Source: Clostridium celatum DSM 1785 (GTDB lineage Bacteria; Bacillota; Clostridia; Clostridiales; Clostridiaceae). Taken from it: a stretch of DNA of 64,000 nt. Location: positions 1-64,000 of the forward strand of contig NZ_KB291645.1 of the NCBI RefSeq assembly GCF_000320405.1, read 5' to 3'. Numbering within the stretch: the stretch's first letter is position 1; each line of letters opens with the position of its first letter. This document shows positions 39,218-47,779 of the stretch, piece by piece. Both the position numbers and the translations under genes were made by a program. Below the pieces are notes generated by a model. That model was not told where the DNA came from, did no database searches, and saw only the letters and a list, made by a program, of their open reading frames with translations.

Positions 39218-39293
39218 AAAAAATCTCCTAAATAGTAGTCATATTGTATATTATAACCATATTTATAGAGGTTAATCAAATTTCAACAGTTTA

Positions 39294-39488
39294 TTAAAAC
39301 AAAGCCATTATTTTATCAATATCATTTTTTACATTATCTAACCATTCAGAAACAGTATATTCAAAGTCTTCTCTTACTAATGTATTTCTTTCTTCAAAAG
39401 GAATCGTTTTTTCCAGCCCTTTATATTTCATTGAAAATTCTAACTTTTCCTCTAACTCTCTAAGTCTATTTAATAATATTTCTTCCAT
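39294..39488 (-). CDS. small phage protein with IS-altered C-terminus
   Basis: This 64-aa charged helical protein (LLNRLRELEEKLEFSMKYK) has a strong ribosome binding site (AAGGGGGT). Its last codons, MALF and the stop, come from the IS inverted repeat. Joining across the target duplication gives an original ending DKIIN, so the IS hit two codons before the stop and changed little. The function is unknown. Confidence 0.6.
   Translation of the reverse strand: MEEILLNRLRELEEKLEFSMKYKGLEKTIPFEERNTLVREDFEYTVSEWLDNVKNDIDKIMALF
39308..39315. repeat. target-site duplication, right (ATTATTTT)
   Basis: This is the second copy of the 8-bp duplication flanking the IS1595-type element. It lies within codons of the 64-aa phage gene. 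Confidence 0.9.
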
Positions 39489-39583
39489 TAGACTTTACCC
39501 CCTTATATTTATTTAGTTAAATTAACCATAATTATATAATTCTACATAATAAGGCAAAATCCTTCTAATAAATATTCTATTTT

Positions 39584-39616
39584 CACCAATACTGGTGTGA
39601 AGTAGCACGAACACCT
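39584..39616 (-). repeat. hairpin repeat element, copy 2
   Basis: This copy follows the helicase stop codon immediately (39617). 29 bp (39588-39616) are identical to copy 1. In this copy the tail itself can fold as CACCA-GTAT-TGGTG. About 100 nt separate it from the next start codon (39488). Confidence 0.7.
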
Positions 39617-41254
39617 TTAAATTAAGTCCTTTAAAGCAAAATAACAATTTCTCTTAGAAAAGAAACAATGTGCACCCCATTTTGTTTTTACTTTAGCTTT
39701 ACAAGTTTTCTTTTGAAGTTCTGTAGCTTCTTCATATTTCCATTCGGATTTTTTTTGAATAAAACTAGATCCCTTCTCTAATGCTACACCTTCAATTTCC
39801 TCAACTAATTCTTTTAAATTATCTGAATTATTTATTTCTTCTAAATCATATTCCCAATTTTCTTTTTGAATTCTCTTATAAGAAATAAACTCTTTCCCAT
39901 TATTTAATATGTAATAATCTTCTTTAGAATTAGTAGACAATATAGCAATATCAATTCCTTTAATATCAGTAAAGAACCAGTGGAGGCTACTTATACTAAA
40001 AATATTTTCAACTGTTTCATTAAATAAGTCGATTTCTTTTTGTAATATTTTAGCTTCAATTCTTTCTCTTTCCTTACGTTCCTTTTCTTTTCTTTCATAT
40101 TCTTCTTGTTCTTTTATTATACGTTCTTTTCTTTCTATAAATGTTTCATCTTCATCTAAATCAAAAACACTTCTACCTGTCATTAAATTCATTTTATTTT
40201 TAGTAGTAACATCGCATACGTCTAAAATAAGACAATCTTCTTTCTCCTCATATATACGAAGCCCCCTGCCAGCACATTGAGTAAAAAGTATTTTAGATTT
40301 TGTTGGCCTTGCCATTATTATACAATCAACACTAGGTTCATCAAAGCCTGTTGTTAACACACCAATATTAGTTAATACTGAAATTTTTCCTTTTTTAAAA
40401 TCTGCTATTGTCTTAGCTCTTTCTTCAGGAGATAAAGTTGAATCAATATTTTTAGCTACTATTCCAGCTTTATTAAATTCATTAGCTAATTCCTCTGCGT
40501 GTTCAATACTAGTGCAAAAACATAATGTTTTCTTTCTATCTTTAGCAAGTTCTATGTATTTATTTACTATTAATTTATTTCTATAATTATTATTTACTGC
40601 ATTATCTAATTGCCCTAAATTAAATTCTCCACCAACCGTAGAAACATCATCAAGAGAAGTATTAGTATATATAGTTAAACACCTCGGACTACATAAATAT
40701 CCTTCTTCTACTAAAGATATTATTTCCTTTCTATATACAAAGTCGGAATATACCTCTAATAGTTCCTTATTAAATGGAGTAGCGGTATATCCAATAACCT
40801 TTTTAGCTCCAACTTTATCTATGATTTTTTTAACTTGTCCCACCGCACGATGCGTTTCATCTATTTGAAGCATATCAAACTCACCATTAGCTATCATTCT
40901 ATCTAACCTAGTAGATTTACCATGAATTAAACTTTGTCTAGTTGCAACTATCACTCTTTTATCCACTTCATCAAATTTACCTTGCACACTTCCAATTTCT
41001 TCTCTTTGAATAAAAATAGACAGCTTATCTATTGTTTGCTCTCTTAACTCACTTTGATCCACACATATCAATACTCTACCTTTTTCTAAACTAGCCACAT
41101 AACTCATTATAATTGTTTTACCTGCGCCTGTAGCTAGAAAAGCTATTTTCTTTTCTCCATTTTGCATTCCCTTTATAGCATTAATACATTCTTCTTGGTA
41201 AGTACGTAATACAATCCCTTTATTTAAAATTTCTATTTTATTGTTATTTTCCAT
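39617..41254 (-). CDS. SF2 DEAD/DEAH-type helicase
   Basis: The 545-aa protein is a phage SF2 helicase. It has a Q-like motif (LRTYQEECINAI), Walker A FLATGAGKT with Lys46, DEAH-type box LQIDETHRAV (about 130), motif III YTATP, and motif VI QCAGRGLRIY (about 330). Past 370 comes a charged coiled coil, then a C-terminal domain ending WGAHCFFSKRNCYFALKDLI. It resembles helicases of phage replication modules. It is the last large gene of the early module, followed by a hairpin element. Confidence 0.88.
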   Translation of the reverse strand: MENNNKIEILNKGIVLRTYQEECINAIKGMQNGEKKIAFLATGAGKTIIMSYVASLEKGRVLICVDQSELREQTIDKLSIFIQREEIGSVQGKFDEVDKRVIVATRQSLIHGKSTRLDRMIANGEFDMLQIDETHRAVGQVKKIIDKVGAKKVIGYTATPFNKELLEVYSDFVYRKEIISLVEEGYLCSPRCLTIYTNTSLDDVSTVGGEFNLGQLDNAVNNNYRNKLIVNKYIELAKDRKKTLCFCTSIEHAEELANEFNKAGIVAKNIDSTLSPEERAKTIADFKKGKISVLTNIGVLTTGFDEPSVDCIIMARPTKSKILFTQCAGRGLRIYEEKEDCLILDVCDVTTKNKMNLMTGRSVFDLDEDETFIERKERIIKEQEEYERKEKERKERERIEAKILQKEIDLFNETVENIFSISSLHWFFTDIKGIDIAILSTNSKEDYYILNNGKEFISYKRIQKENWEYDLEEINNSDNLKELVEEIEGVALEKGSSFIQKKSEWKYEEATELQKKTCKAKVKTKWGAHCFFSKRNCYFALKDLI

Positions 41255-41456
41255 TATTTTTTACCTCTCTTCTTATTCTAAATTAGTTTTTTCTTATTAA
41301 TTTGCATAAAAAAAGGATATGCAAAAGATACATACCCTTAATTAGAACTTTAATTTTAAATTATTCCTTGAATTCCCTTTAGAGAAATGATATAATTATG
41401 GTATAATGTCTGAATTATATTTAAGTAGTGCAATAAAAAAATTGTCTACCTTTCAA

Positions 41457-41485
41457 AACCCCGAAACCGTTGGTATCACTAGCTT
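41457..41485 (+). repeat. 29-bp repeat A
   Basis: The sequence begins AACCCCGAAACCGTTGG and ends TATCACTAGCTT. An exact reverse copy lies at 47678-47706. The two bracket the module that encodes the 579-aa ATPase and the RNA polymerase. Diverged same-strand relatives (C, D) lie at 47780 and 47843. Confidence 0.85.
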
Positions 41486-41519
41486 TGAGGGCATTTTTTC
41501 ACTCTACAAATGTCCCAAA

Positions 41520-41567
41520 TTTACGCAAAAGTTAAAATTAATATATTAATCTTCAATTTTGCGTAAA
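41520..41567. repeat. 48-bp imperfect palindrome
   Basis: Two 24-nt arms meet without a spacer and match at 21 of 24 positions. The outer 11 bases (TTTACGCAAAA) and the inner 7 (ATTAATA) are perfect. It could be a cruciform origin, an operator or a terminator; no T run follows on the minus strand. Confidence 0.7.
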
Positions 41568-41643
41568 AACGGTACATTTATAAACGCAAAAAACACCTTC
41601 AAACCCAGTCATAGAGCCACTTCCGAGAGATTAAAAGTACCTA

Positions 41644-43383
41644 TTAATAAGTTGTAAAATATAGAGTTTTCCCCATTTTAGGAATGGTTTTTATTTTGAT
41701 TCTATTTGTTTTAATAAATTCGCTAAACTCCTCGGATTTAATTACTTTATCCCATGTTTTTCTTCCAAAATCTAAATAATCTCTAACTTCAGTTATAGGA
41801 ATTCTAACCCTATCCCATTCGTTTAACAGCCATTCTTTTAATAATTCAAAGTTATTCATTTTCTTCATCACCTTTTTACTATCTTTTTTTATTTCTTGCC
41901 CTGCTTTATATATGTAAGTTCCATTTCTATTGTTTGTATCTACTATGTACCCTTGTTTCTCTAAATCCTTTTTTACATCAATCCAATTTGCTTCGCTTTT
42001 TCCTGCTGGAGCAAAAGCATAATTATAAACTATATGTTTTTTATCTGCATCAGATATTTTAACGCCAACAAATTTATCTGGTAAATTTATTTTAGGTATT
42101 TCTACATACATATCGTAAGACTTTAAATTCCCTTCTTCATCACAATACCATTGCCTTTCTTGCCCTTTTTCGTAAAAATATTCTTGTTTACTTGTTCCAT
42201 TGCTATATAACATTCTACCTTCTTTATCTACATTAGACCATTTAAGGCCACAAAAAAGTATATCATGCCTAACTCTAACTGCTTGTACATGCACATCTTC
42301 TCTATTAGAATCTACCAATACAATTTGTATTTTTTCATCTTTATCTTTTAAGTTCCATCCAGTTTGGTAGCTTGAATTTATTATCAATATATCTAAATCA
42401 ACAGGCAATTCATTATTTTTAATTAAATATTCTCTTAATTGCATTTGATCGTCGCTCATAGTAGGTTCAAATCTTTCAACAATCTCTCCTGTTTTTTCAT
42501 CTATATCTGGATATTTATTGCCAGCCGTAGGACTACATAGCCACTCAACATTAAATCCTAAAGTTTCTAAATATTCCTTGTATTTTCTCTCTATAGAAAT
42601 AAAATCCGTATATATTAATACCTTTAATCTATTCTTCTTGACATTATCCCAATCTATACCTCTAATCATATTCCAGCCGCAATGATAATATTTTTTACTA
42701 TCTATAAAGTACCTGTCCAATTTTTCAATCAACCTATCATTAAGCACATTACTTATATTCAACTCATTGTTATTGTTAAACTGATATCTATCAACGGGCT
42801 GTCTAGTTGCCGTCATTGCAATAATCAAAACTTTATCTGCTAAAGAATTTAATTTACTTATTAATAGCCCTAAATTACTAGATTTAAAATCATAATAATA
42901 ATTAAACAACTGGTGGAATTCGTCCATGATAATGCAACTTATATACTTCTTTATTAAATTATTGCATTTTTCATCTTTAACCAATAAAGATAATGTTTGA
43001 TAGCTTATTACCTTTATAGTGCCATTATCTTCACTTAATAACTTTTTTAATTTAGAGCTTTCTTTAGCTTCAATTAACATTCCTTTCTTTTTAGCTTCAG
43101 CTATTAAGGGATAATCATTTATCACAGAGTCCATTAACATTTTAGTATCGCACACCCATAAAACCACAGATAATCTATTCTTAAAGTTTAATATTTCATT
43201 ATAAAAGTCTGTATATCGAGCAGTGTTATTTATAAAATCATTCATCATAAAATAACTTTTTCCACAACCTGGAAAGCCCTCTAATAAATTGATAACACCA
43301 TTTTTAAATTTTATTGAATATGTATTCATTAACTTTGTAACTGTAAGTAACCCCTCATGCCCTTCTACCATTTTTCTATTCAT
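41644..43383 (-). CDS. SF2-like ATPase/helicase of the phage early module
   Basis: The 579-aa protein has Walker A EGFPGCGKSYF (Lys42), Walker B CIIMDEFHQLF (about 150) and a motif-III-like IAMTATRQPV. A second RecA-like half contains ILIINSSYQTGWNLKD and VDSNREDVHVQAVRVRHD. The C-terminal 60 residues look like a winged helix. Origin-binding-type helicases have this general layout, but I do not recognise the family. AAAGGAG precedes the ATG. The gene lies inside the A/B inverted repeats together with the RNA polymerase. Confidence 0.7.
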   Translation of the reverse strand: MNRKMVEGHEGLLTVTKLMNTYSIKFKNGVINLLEGFPGCGKSYFMMNDFINNTARYTDFYNEILNFKNRLSVVLWVCDTKMLMDSVINDYPLIAEAKKKGMLIEAKESSKLKKLLSEDNGTIKVISYQTLSLLVKDEKCNNLIKKYISCIIMDEFHQLFNYYYDFKSSNLGLLISKLNSLADKVLIIAMTATRQPVDRYQFNNNNELNISNVLNDRLIEKLDRYFIDSKKYYHCGWNMIRGIDWDNVKKNRLKVLIYTDFISIERKYKEYLETLGFNVEWLCSPTAGNKYPDIDEKTGEIVERFEPTMSDDQMQLREYLIKNNELPVDLDILIINSSYQTGWNLKDKDEKIQIVLVDSNREDVHVQAVRVRHDILFCGLKWSNVDKEGRMLYSNGTSKQEYFYEKGQERQWYCDEEGNLKSYDMYVEIPKINLPDKFVGVKISDADKKHIVYNYAFAPAGKSEANWIDVKKDLEKQGYIVDTNNRNGTYIYKAGQEIKKDSKKVMKKMNNFELLKEWLLNEWDRVRIPITEVRDYLDFGRKTWDKVIKSEEFSEFIKTNRIKIKTIPKMGKTLYFTTY

Positions 43384-43398
43384 TCAGTTTATTCTCCT

Positions 43399-43602
43399 TT
43401 ACTTTTTATTTGCATTTTTATGTAGTAAATCCATTACTAAATCATATATTTCTCTAAATTTTTCATCATTAACAAAACTATATACAAAGCTACCTTCCTC
43501 AAATTTATTAGGGTACATAAATGGATGTTGTCCTGTTAATACCTCAATTGTTGTAGCTATGTCTTTATTTTTTATAATGTAATATTTACTTGTATTTTTC
43601 AT
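43399..43602 (-). CDS. small phage protein, DUF5659-like
   Basis: This 67-aa protein has the pattern YYIIKNKDIATTIEVLTGQHPF...YSFVNDEKFREIYDLVMDLLHK, like small DUF5659-type phage proteins. AGAGGT precedes the ATG. It lies between the RNA polymerase and the ATPase, with hairpin copy 3 about 40 nt upstream. The function is unknown. Confidence 0.6.
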   Translation of the reverse strand: MKNTSKYYIIKNKDIATTIEVLTGQHPFMYPNKFEEGSFVYSFVNDEKFREIYDLVMDLLHKNANKK

Positions 43603-43642
43603 TATTTTTTACCTCTCTTTTCTTGACTTATAAATTTTAATC

Positions 43643-43678
43643 TCCACTAATACAAGGCAAGGGGTAGCACCCCTGCCT
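43643..43678 (-). repeat. hairpin repeat element, copy 3
   Basis: This copy overlaps the stop codon of the RNA polymerase gene. The stem GGCAGGGGT/ACCCCTTGCC (one bulge) differs in sequence from copies 1 and 2, but the tail TGTATTAGTGGA is kept. A conserved tail with a variable but paired stem points to selection on structure. Confidence 0.6.
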
Positions 43679-46600
43679 AACAAACCTTTAACCAAACCGT
43701 ACCACTTTTAGCTTCTTCATAAGCTAACTCTTTCTTTTTTGTGTTCCAATCAAAACTAACTTTATAGATTCCATTAAATTTATCTAAATATTCAGGACAT
43801 AAAACTCCAATTTTATTTCCTTTACAGTAAAGTTCATTATCTTTAATTTCAGCTTCATTACTTAATTCTTGATGTGTTAACTTCATTATTCTTATTTTTT
43901 TAACTAATCCTTCTTTTTCTAACTTACTCAATATCTCTTCTTTATTACTCAAATTGCCTACCTCTTTTTCTTTCTTTATAGCTTTATACTTTTCACCATT
44001 CCAAGCGTATTCACCATCTTCAACTTTAATTAATGTGTCTGTTTTACTTTCCATATTCTTTAAAACTTGATAAAAATAATCGTCCCAAAAGTATAATGTC
44101 ATAAATCTAATAGTTGCATTTTTCTTTTTCAAAGTAGCTGCAACTACATCAATGCCAATGTTATCTAATGCCTTTATTTTATTAAACGTCTCTACATCTA
44201 TCTTATTGTATTCTTTGGTATTACCATTTAAAACCTTTCTTACATACTCTCTAGCTTTACTATTTTCATCATAAATATTAATTAATCTTTCATCTATATC
44301 AGCTTCCTTATCACCTAAAATAGCTTTTATAAACGCTTTAGTTCCTTCGGTATTTCCACTTGCAATATCTTTTAATGGATTTATTAATTCTTTTACAATA
44401 TAAGCTGAATACTTATCCATTACATTATTACTTGTTTTATTAATTATATCTTTGCAATTACTTATCTTTCCTTTTCCATTACATTCACATTTTCCTAAAT
44501 AGTGCATAAATCTAGGTTTATATAATTTTTTATGCTTATTTAAATCTTTAATCAACCATTTAGGAATATCTGATAATGTTTTAGGCTTGTCTATTGCCAG
44601 TTGTGAAGCTAATAATATTTCAAAAAAATCATTTTTATAATTCTTATACTCAATTTCCCTATACTTCTTTTGTTCATCTTCGGTAAATTCACAAATATAT
44701 TTAATATCATTTTCTTTGATATATTTTTTAAATAATTCAGTCGAGGCATTATTATACATATCCCACAAGTTATTTATTACCTTTAAATGCATTTCCCAAG
44801 TACATTCTTCTTCTTCGTAATCATATAAATAAAAATCTTCTTCTCTATAAATATAATTATTAACCCTAAAGAATTCTTTTTTATCAATATTCCTATTCAG
44901 ACTTTTTAAATATTCTTTCCTTACAACATCATAGCTTTTAACCGTACCATCTTTATATATTAAAGTATTATAAGAACTAACTTTTCCGCACAATTTAGTA
45001 TTTTTTATAGCTATTTTACCTATTAAATTACCTGCACTATTCCAAATATCTTCATATACTTGTTTTTTAGTAAATAAATGTTTTACAGTATCACCATCAT
45101 CAACATTTATAAATGGTGCTTCCTCTTTAATAATTGCATCAATAAGAATTTTATTATTAACTATTCCAAATAAATCTCCATCCAAATCAGCTCCACTTTT
45201 TTGAAATAAAAAATCATCGAAACAATTAATAAATAGTATTTCTTGTGTATAATCTTTCAATAATTCCTTTTCTATTAAATTTATCTTTGTAATTTCTGCA
45301 TAATACGCAATTGGATTTCTATAAGACAATCTTTCACCAGTTTGTCCACCCTGACTAAATTCCCCTTTAGATAATCCATTATTTCCTCTATCTTTAGTCA
45401 TTAAAACATTGCAATAAGTAATAGGATCACATACTCCTACTGTTATTTCTCCGTCTACTATTATCTTTCCACCCGCTAATTGATTTAATCTTTTAATAAG
45501 TTGAGATTTTATGGTATGTCTTATGTATCTCCACTTTAAACAATCTTCTCCAATTCTATCTATTATTAAATCTAATTTATTAGTTATTGTTGCGCTTTCT
45601 TCTATATTAGTTAACCAGTCTCCTAGCGCCAACTTTAAATAGTTTATATCCTTCATATTAATAACATTTTTGTATTGTTCTATTATTGGTTTAGCTATTT
45701 CAATTAATTCTTCGGCACTTACGTTTAAATTTTGTAAAACTTGATAATTTAAAGTTATTCTATTCTTTAACTTCTTAGGATCTTTATTTATTTTACTTAT
45801 ATAAATAGCTTTATTTAAATCATTATATTTACTATCCTTGTATATTGGATAAATTGTTTCTTCCCACCTAGTACCAGATGCTACATCCCACTTATTTATG
45901 TACTTAGCTTGGGTGCTGTTTAGTATCATATCTATATTTTCTATATCTCTCAAACATCCGAATATATCTTTTATGTAATATCTATCATTTTCCTTCTTAA
46001 AAGTATCCGTATCAGCTTTATAATTAGTTTTAAAATATTTCACAAAATCAAAATTCAAAACTACTCCCTTTACAGCTAGACCATGATACATACGAATTAT
46101 TGCAAATTCTACATCATAATCTACCTTCATAGAGTTTTTAATAATTTCAGCCATTTTAGAAGACATTAGTCCACCGCCATCATTTATAATATGTGACATG
46201 TCATATTCTTCAGCAACTAATTTACCATCTTTTATATAGCTATACATTTCTTTATTGTTATATGTAAATTCATCTACAAAGCATATACTAGGCATATATT
46301 TTACTATTTCTGTACCTGTTAGACCTAAAGCCTTTTTACTTGTATATTCTTTATTAGTACATATATTTTTACCTTCCATTTCTTTTATCTTTCCGCCGCT
46401 TAAAGTATCTTCAAATTCTTCTATAAAATCTTTATACTTTTCCGCTATGTAAATTGACTGTATTTTAAAATCTAAATCTAATACTTCATCATGCTCTTCT
46501 ATTTTCATTCCAGATGGTGTTGTATTTAATTCGATATATCTTTCGCCCTTATATGTAATTCCTTCAATTAATTCATTTAGTCCATTTTCTTCACTCAAAG

Positions 46601-46775
46601 AAACTTTTATAATTCCCTCTAAAAGTTCATTATTATTTATTTCATTTTCCCTATAAACTTCAAAACATCTAAACATATAAGAATCACTTAAATCTATATG
46701 CTTTTCAAATTTTCCTTCCCATTTTCCTTCTTGATCTTTAACCATTTTAACCATTTCTAATTTAATTCTTTTCAT
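43677..46775 (-). CDS. YonO/QDE-1-like two-barrel RNA polymerase
   Basis: The 1,032-aa protein carries the catalytic loop SGADLDGDLFGIV with DLDGD at residues 530-534. This is the metal-binding DxDGD signature of the second double-psi barrel, in the form found in eukaryotic RNA-dependent RNA polymerases and in SPbeta YonO. Before it come VGVCDPITYCNVL (about 447) and YRNPIAYYAEI (about 485), matching the conserved RxP-type segment. After it come IGKIAIKNTKLCGKVS-like residues. YonO is a single-chain DNA-dependent RNA polymerase, so a role in phage transcription is inferred. It is the largest early gene, intact, and followed by a hairpin element at its stop codon. Confidence 0.8.
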   Translation of the reverse strand: MKRIKLEMVKMVKDQEGKWEGKFEKHIDLSDSYMFRCFEVYRENEINNNELLEGIIKVSLSEENGLNELIEGITYKGERYIELNTTPSGMKIEEHDEVLDLDFKIQSIYIAEKYKDFIEEFEDTLSGGKIKEMEGKNICTNKEYTSKKALGLTGTEIVKYMPSICFVDEFTYNNKEMYSYIKDGKLVAEEYDMSHIINDGGGLMSSKMAEIIKNSMKVDYDVEFAIIRMYHGLAVKGVVLNFDFVKYFKTNYKADTDTFKKENDRYYIKDIFGCLRDIENIDMILNSTQAKYINKWDVASGTRWEETIYPIYKDSKYNDLNKAIYISKINKDPKKLKNRITLNYQVLQNLNVSAEELIEIAKPIIEQYKNVINMKDINYLKLALGDWLTNIEESATITNKLDLIIDRIGEDCLKWRYIRHTIKSQLIKRLNQLAGGKIIVDGEITVGVCDPITYCNVLMTKDRGNNGLSKGEFSQGGQTGERLSYRNPIAYYAEITKINLIEKELLKDYTQEILFINCFDDFLFQKSGADLDGDLFGIVNNKILIDAIIKEEAPFINVDDGDTVKHLFTKKQVYEDIWNSAGNLIGKIAIKNTKLCGKVSSYNTLIYKDGTVKSYDVVRKEYLKSLNRNIDKKEFFRVNNYIYREEDFYLYDYEEEECTWEMHLKVINNLWDMYNNASTELFKKYIKENDIKYICEFTEDEQKKYREIEYKNYKNDFFEILLASQLAIDKPKTLSDIPKWLIKDLNKHKKLYKPRFMHYLGKCECNGKGKISNCKDIINKTSNNVMDKYSAYIVKELINPLKDIASGNTEGTKAFIKAILGDKEADIDERLINIYDENSKAREYVRKVLNGNTKEYNKIDVETFNKIKALDNIGIDVVAATLKKKNATIRFMTLYFWDDYFYQVLKNMESKTDTLIKVEDGEYAWNGEKYKAIKKEKEVGNLSNKEEILSKLEKEGLVKKIRIMKLTHQELSNEAEIKDNELYCKGNKIGVLCPEYLDKFNGIYKVSFDWNTKKKELAYEEAKSGTVWLKVC

Positions 46776-46815
46776 AAATTCTTTTCCCCCTTGATATTAT
46801 TAGATTATTATTAGA

Positions 46816-46983
46816 TTATTTTTTATATTGTTCCATAGCTTGTCTAAGCTCGTTACTATCTTCAAAAGCAAAAACATTCCATTTAGGATTTTCTTTATTA
46901 GGCATTATTTTTATAATTTCAAAGCCTTTTTCTTGTAAATATCTGCACATTTTAAATGTTTTAATTATGTACCATTTTTTCAT
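46816..46983 (-). CDS. 55-aa DUF5659-like protein
   Basis: ATG at 46983 after AGGAGGATAAT gives MKKWYIIKTFKMCRYLQEKG, then IKIMPNKENPKWNVFAFEDS...LRQAMEQYKK. The NPKWNVFxFxDSxELRxAM pattern is characteristic of DUF5659. It lies directly upstream of the RNA polymerase gene and downstream of hairpin copy 4. It is easily missed because of its size. Confidence 0.75.
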   Translation of the reverse strand: MKKWYIIKTFKMCRYLQEKGFEIIKIMPNKENPKWNVFAFEDSNELRQAMEQYKK

Positions 46984-47022
46984 TATTATCCTCCTTCGAT
47001 TGTTATTAGATTATTATTTTAA

Positions 47023-47058
47023 TCCACCTATACTGGAAGGCTAAGGATTTAGCCGACC
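47023..47058 (-). repeat. hairpin repeat element, copy 4
   Basis: The stem GGCTAA/TTAGCC (minus strand AGGTCGGCTAAATCC...) is followed by the tail CCAGTATAGGTGGA, the most diverged copy. It lies about 40 nt before the 55-aa gene and about 100 nt after a sigma-A-like promoter. Confidence 0.5.
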
Positions 47059-47149
47059 TATAAAACTTTTTGTTGACTTACTTATAAAATTAATGTATTA
47101 TAATATTATAGTATTCTGGTTATATTATACGTTTTTATAGATAAATTTA

Positions 47150-47179
47150 ATTATACCACTATTTGCATATTGTTGTAAA
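47150..47179 (-). promoter_or_regulatory. sigma-A-like promoter upstream of the RNA polymerase genes
   Basis: The minus strand has TTTACA (47174-47179) and TATAAT (47150-47155) with an 18-bp spacer. It would let host polymerase start the transcript carrying hairpin copy 4, the 55-aa gene and the phage RNA polymerase. Confidence 0.55.
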
Positions 47180-47275
47180 TAGTGTTTATTTGCTTTTAAA
47201 TCATATCCTGAGACGTTTTAATCTTAGACATATCTTTATTGTCTAACTTTTTAAAATTGATTTTAACCTTAAATT

Positions 47276-47476
47276 TTAGCGTTTTTCTTCGAGTGTAGAC
47301 TTAAAGTTATTCCAACCTTCTTCAATTTTAATTACTTGACTTATATTTAGTTCTCTTTTAGCTGTATCGCTTAAATATGTAGATAATATAGATCTATCTA
47401 TACCTATCTTTCCAGAAATCCATGCCGTTGAACTACCATACTTCTCTTTAAATTCTTTGATTTGTTGTTTAATCAT
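47276..47476 (-). CDS. small HTH DNA-binding protein
   Basis: This 66-aa protein is almost entirely a Cro/CI-type helix-turn-helix (SSTAWISGKIGIDRSILSTYLSDTAKRELNISQVIKI). AAAGGAGG precedes the ATG. It stands first in the block before the RNA polymerase and may control it. It lies inside the A/B repeats. Confidence 0.7.
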   Translation of the reverse strand: MIKQQIKEFKEKYGSSTAWISGKIGIDRSILSTYLSDTAKRELNISQVIKIEEGWNNFKSTLEEKR

Positions 47477-47677
47477 TTTTATTCCTCCTTTTAATATTAA
47501 CGTTGATGTTGTAAAAAAAATATATAAAAGGGGTTACCCTTTTTTAAAACTTCTATCCATATTTGTGCTTTAGTAAATAACATTTCTAAAACAGGTTCTT
47601 CATATGAACTTATTTAAGAATGTTTAGAATTTTATTTTTTACTCTCTACCATAAAGCCCCATTGATAAATTTTCTGC

Positions 47678-47706
47678 AAGCTAGTGATACCAACGGTTTC
47701 GGGGTT
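47678..47706 (-). repeat. 29-bp repeat B (exact inverse of A)
   Basis: Identical over 29 bp to 41457-41485, but on the opposite strand. Together the two bracket about 6.2 kb. Confidence 0.85.
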
Positions 47707-47779
47707 ATGAAAAAAATGATGTGCTGCATTTTTAGGACATCTTTATGTTCTTTTTCCTATCCATTTACACATTTTTGTT

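Larger units (their letters stand above)
37379..39307. mobile_element. IS1595-family insertion sequence with passenger genes
   Basis: A 1,929-bp element. The terminal inverted repeats begin GGCTTTGTTTTAA at 37379 (plus) and at 39307 (minus), with TGTTGAAATT further in. Eight-base duplications (ATTATTTT) flank it. It carries an ISXO2-like transposase on the minus strand, a plus-strand membrane-protein gene, and short ORFs that look like remnants of another transposon. It landed two codons before the stop codon of a phage gene. Confidence 0.93.
41255..41643. other. 389-bp non-coding region with repeat A and palindrome; candidate origin
   Basis: No ORF with a ribosome binding site is visible. 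The stretch holds repeat A (41457-41485), a 48-bp imperfect palindrome (41520-41567), short words ATGTCCCAAA (41507) and two further ACGCAAAA-type words (41574 onward). It lies between two helicase-like genes, so it may be the phage replication origin or a promoter/operator block. Confidence 0.45.

Noticed and set aside
37288-47058. Type III toxin-antitoxin RNA repeats (ToxI-like)
   Set aside because: The ~35-nt possible pseudoknots are dispersed, not tandem, and no ToxN-like gene follows.
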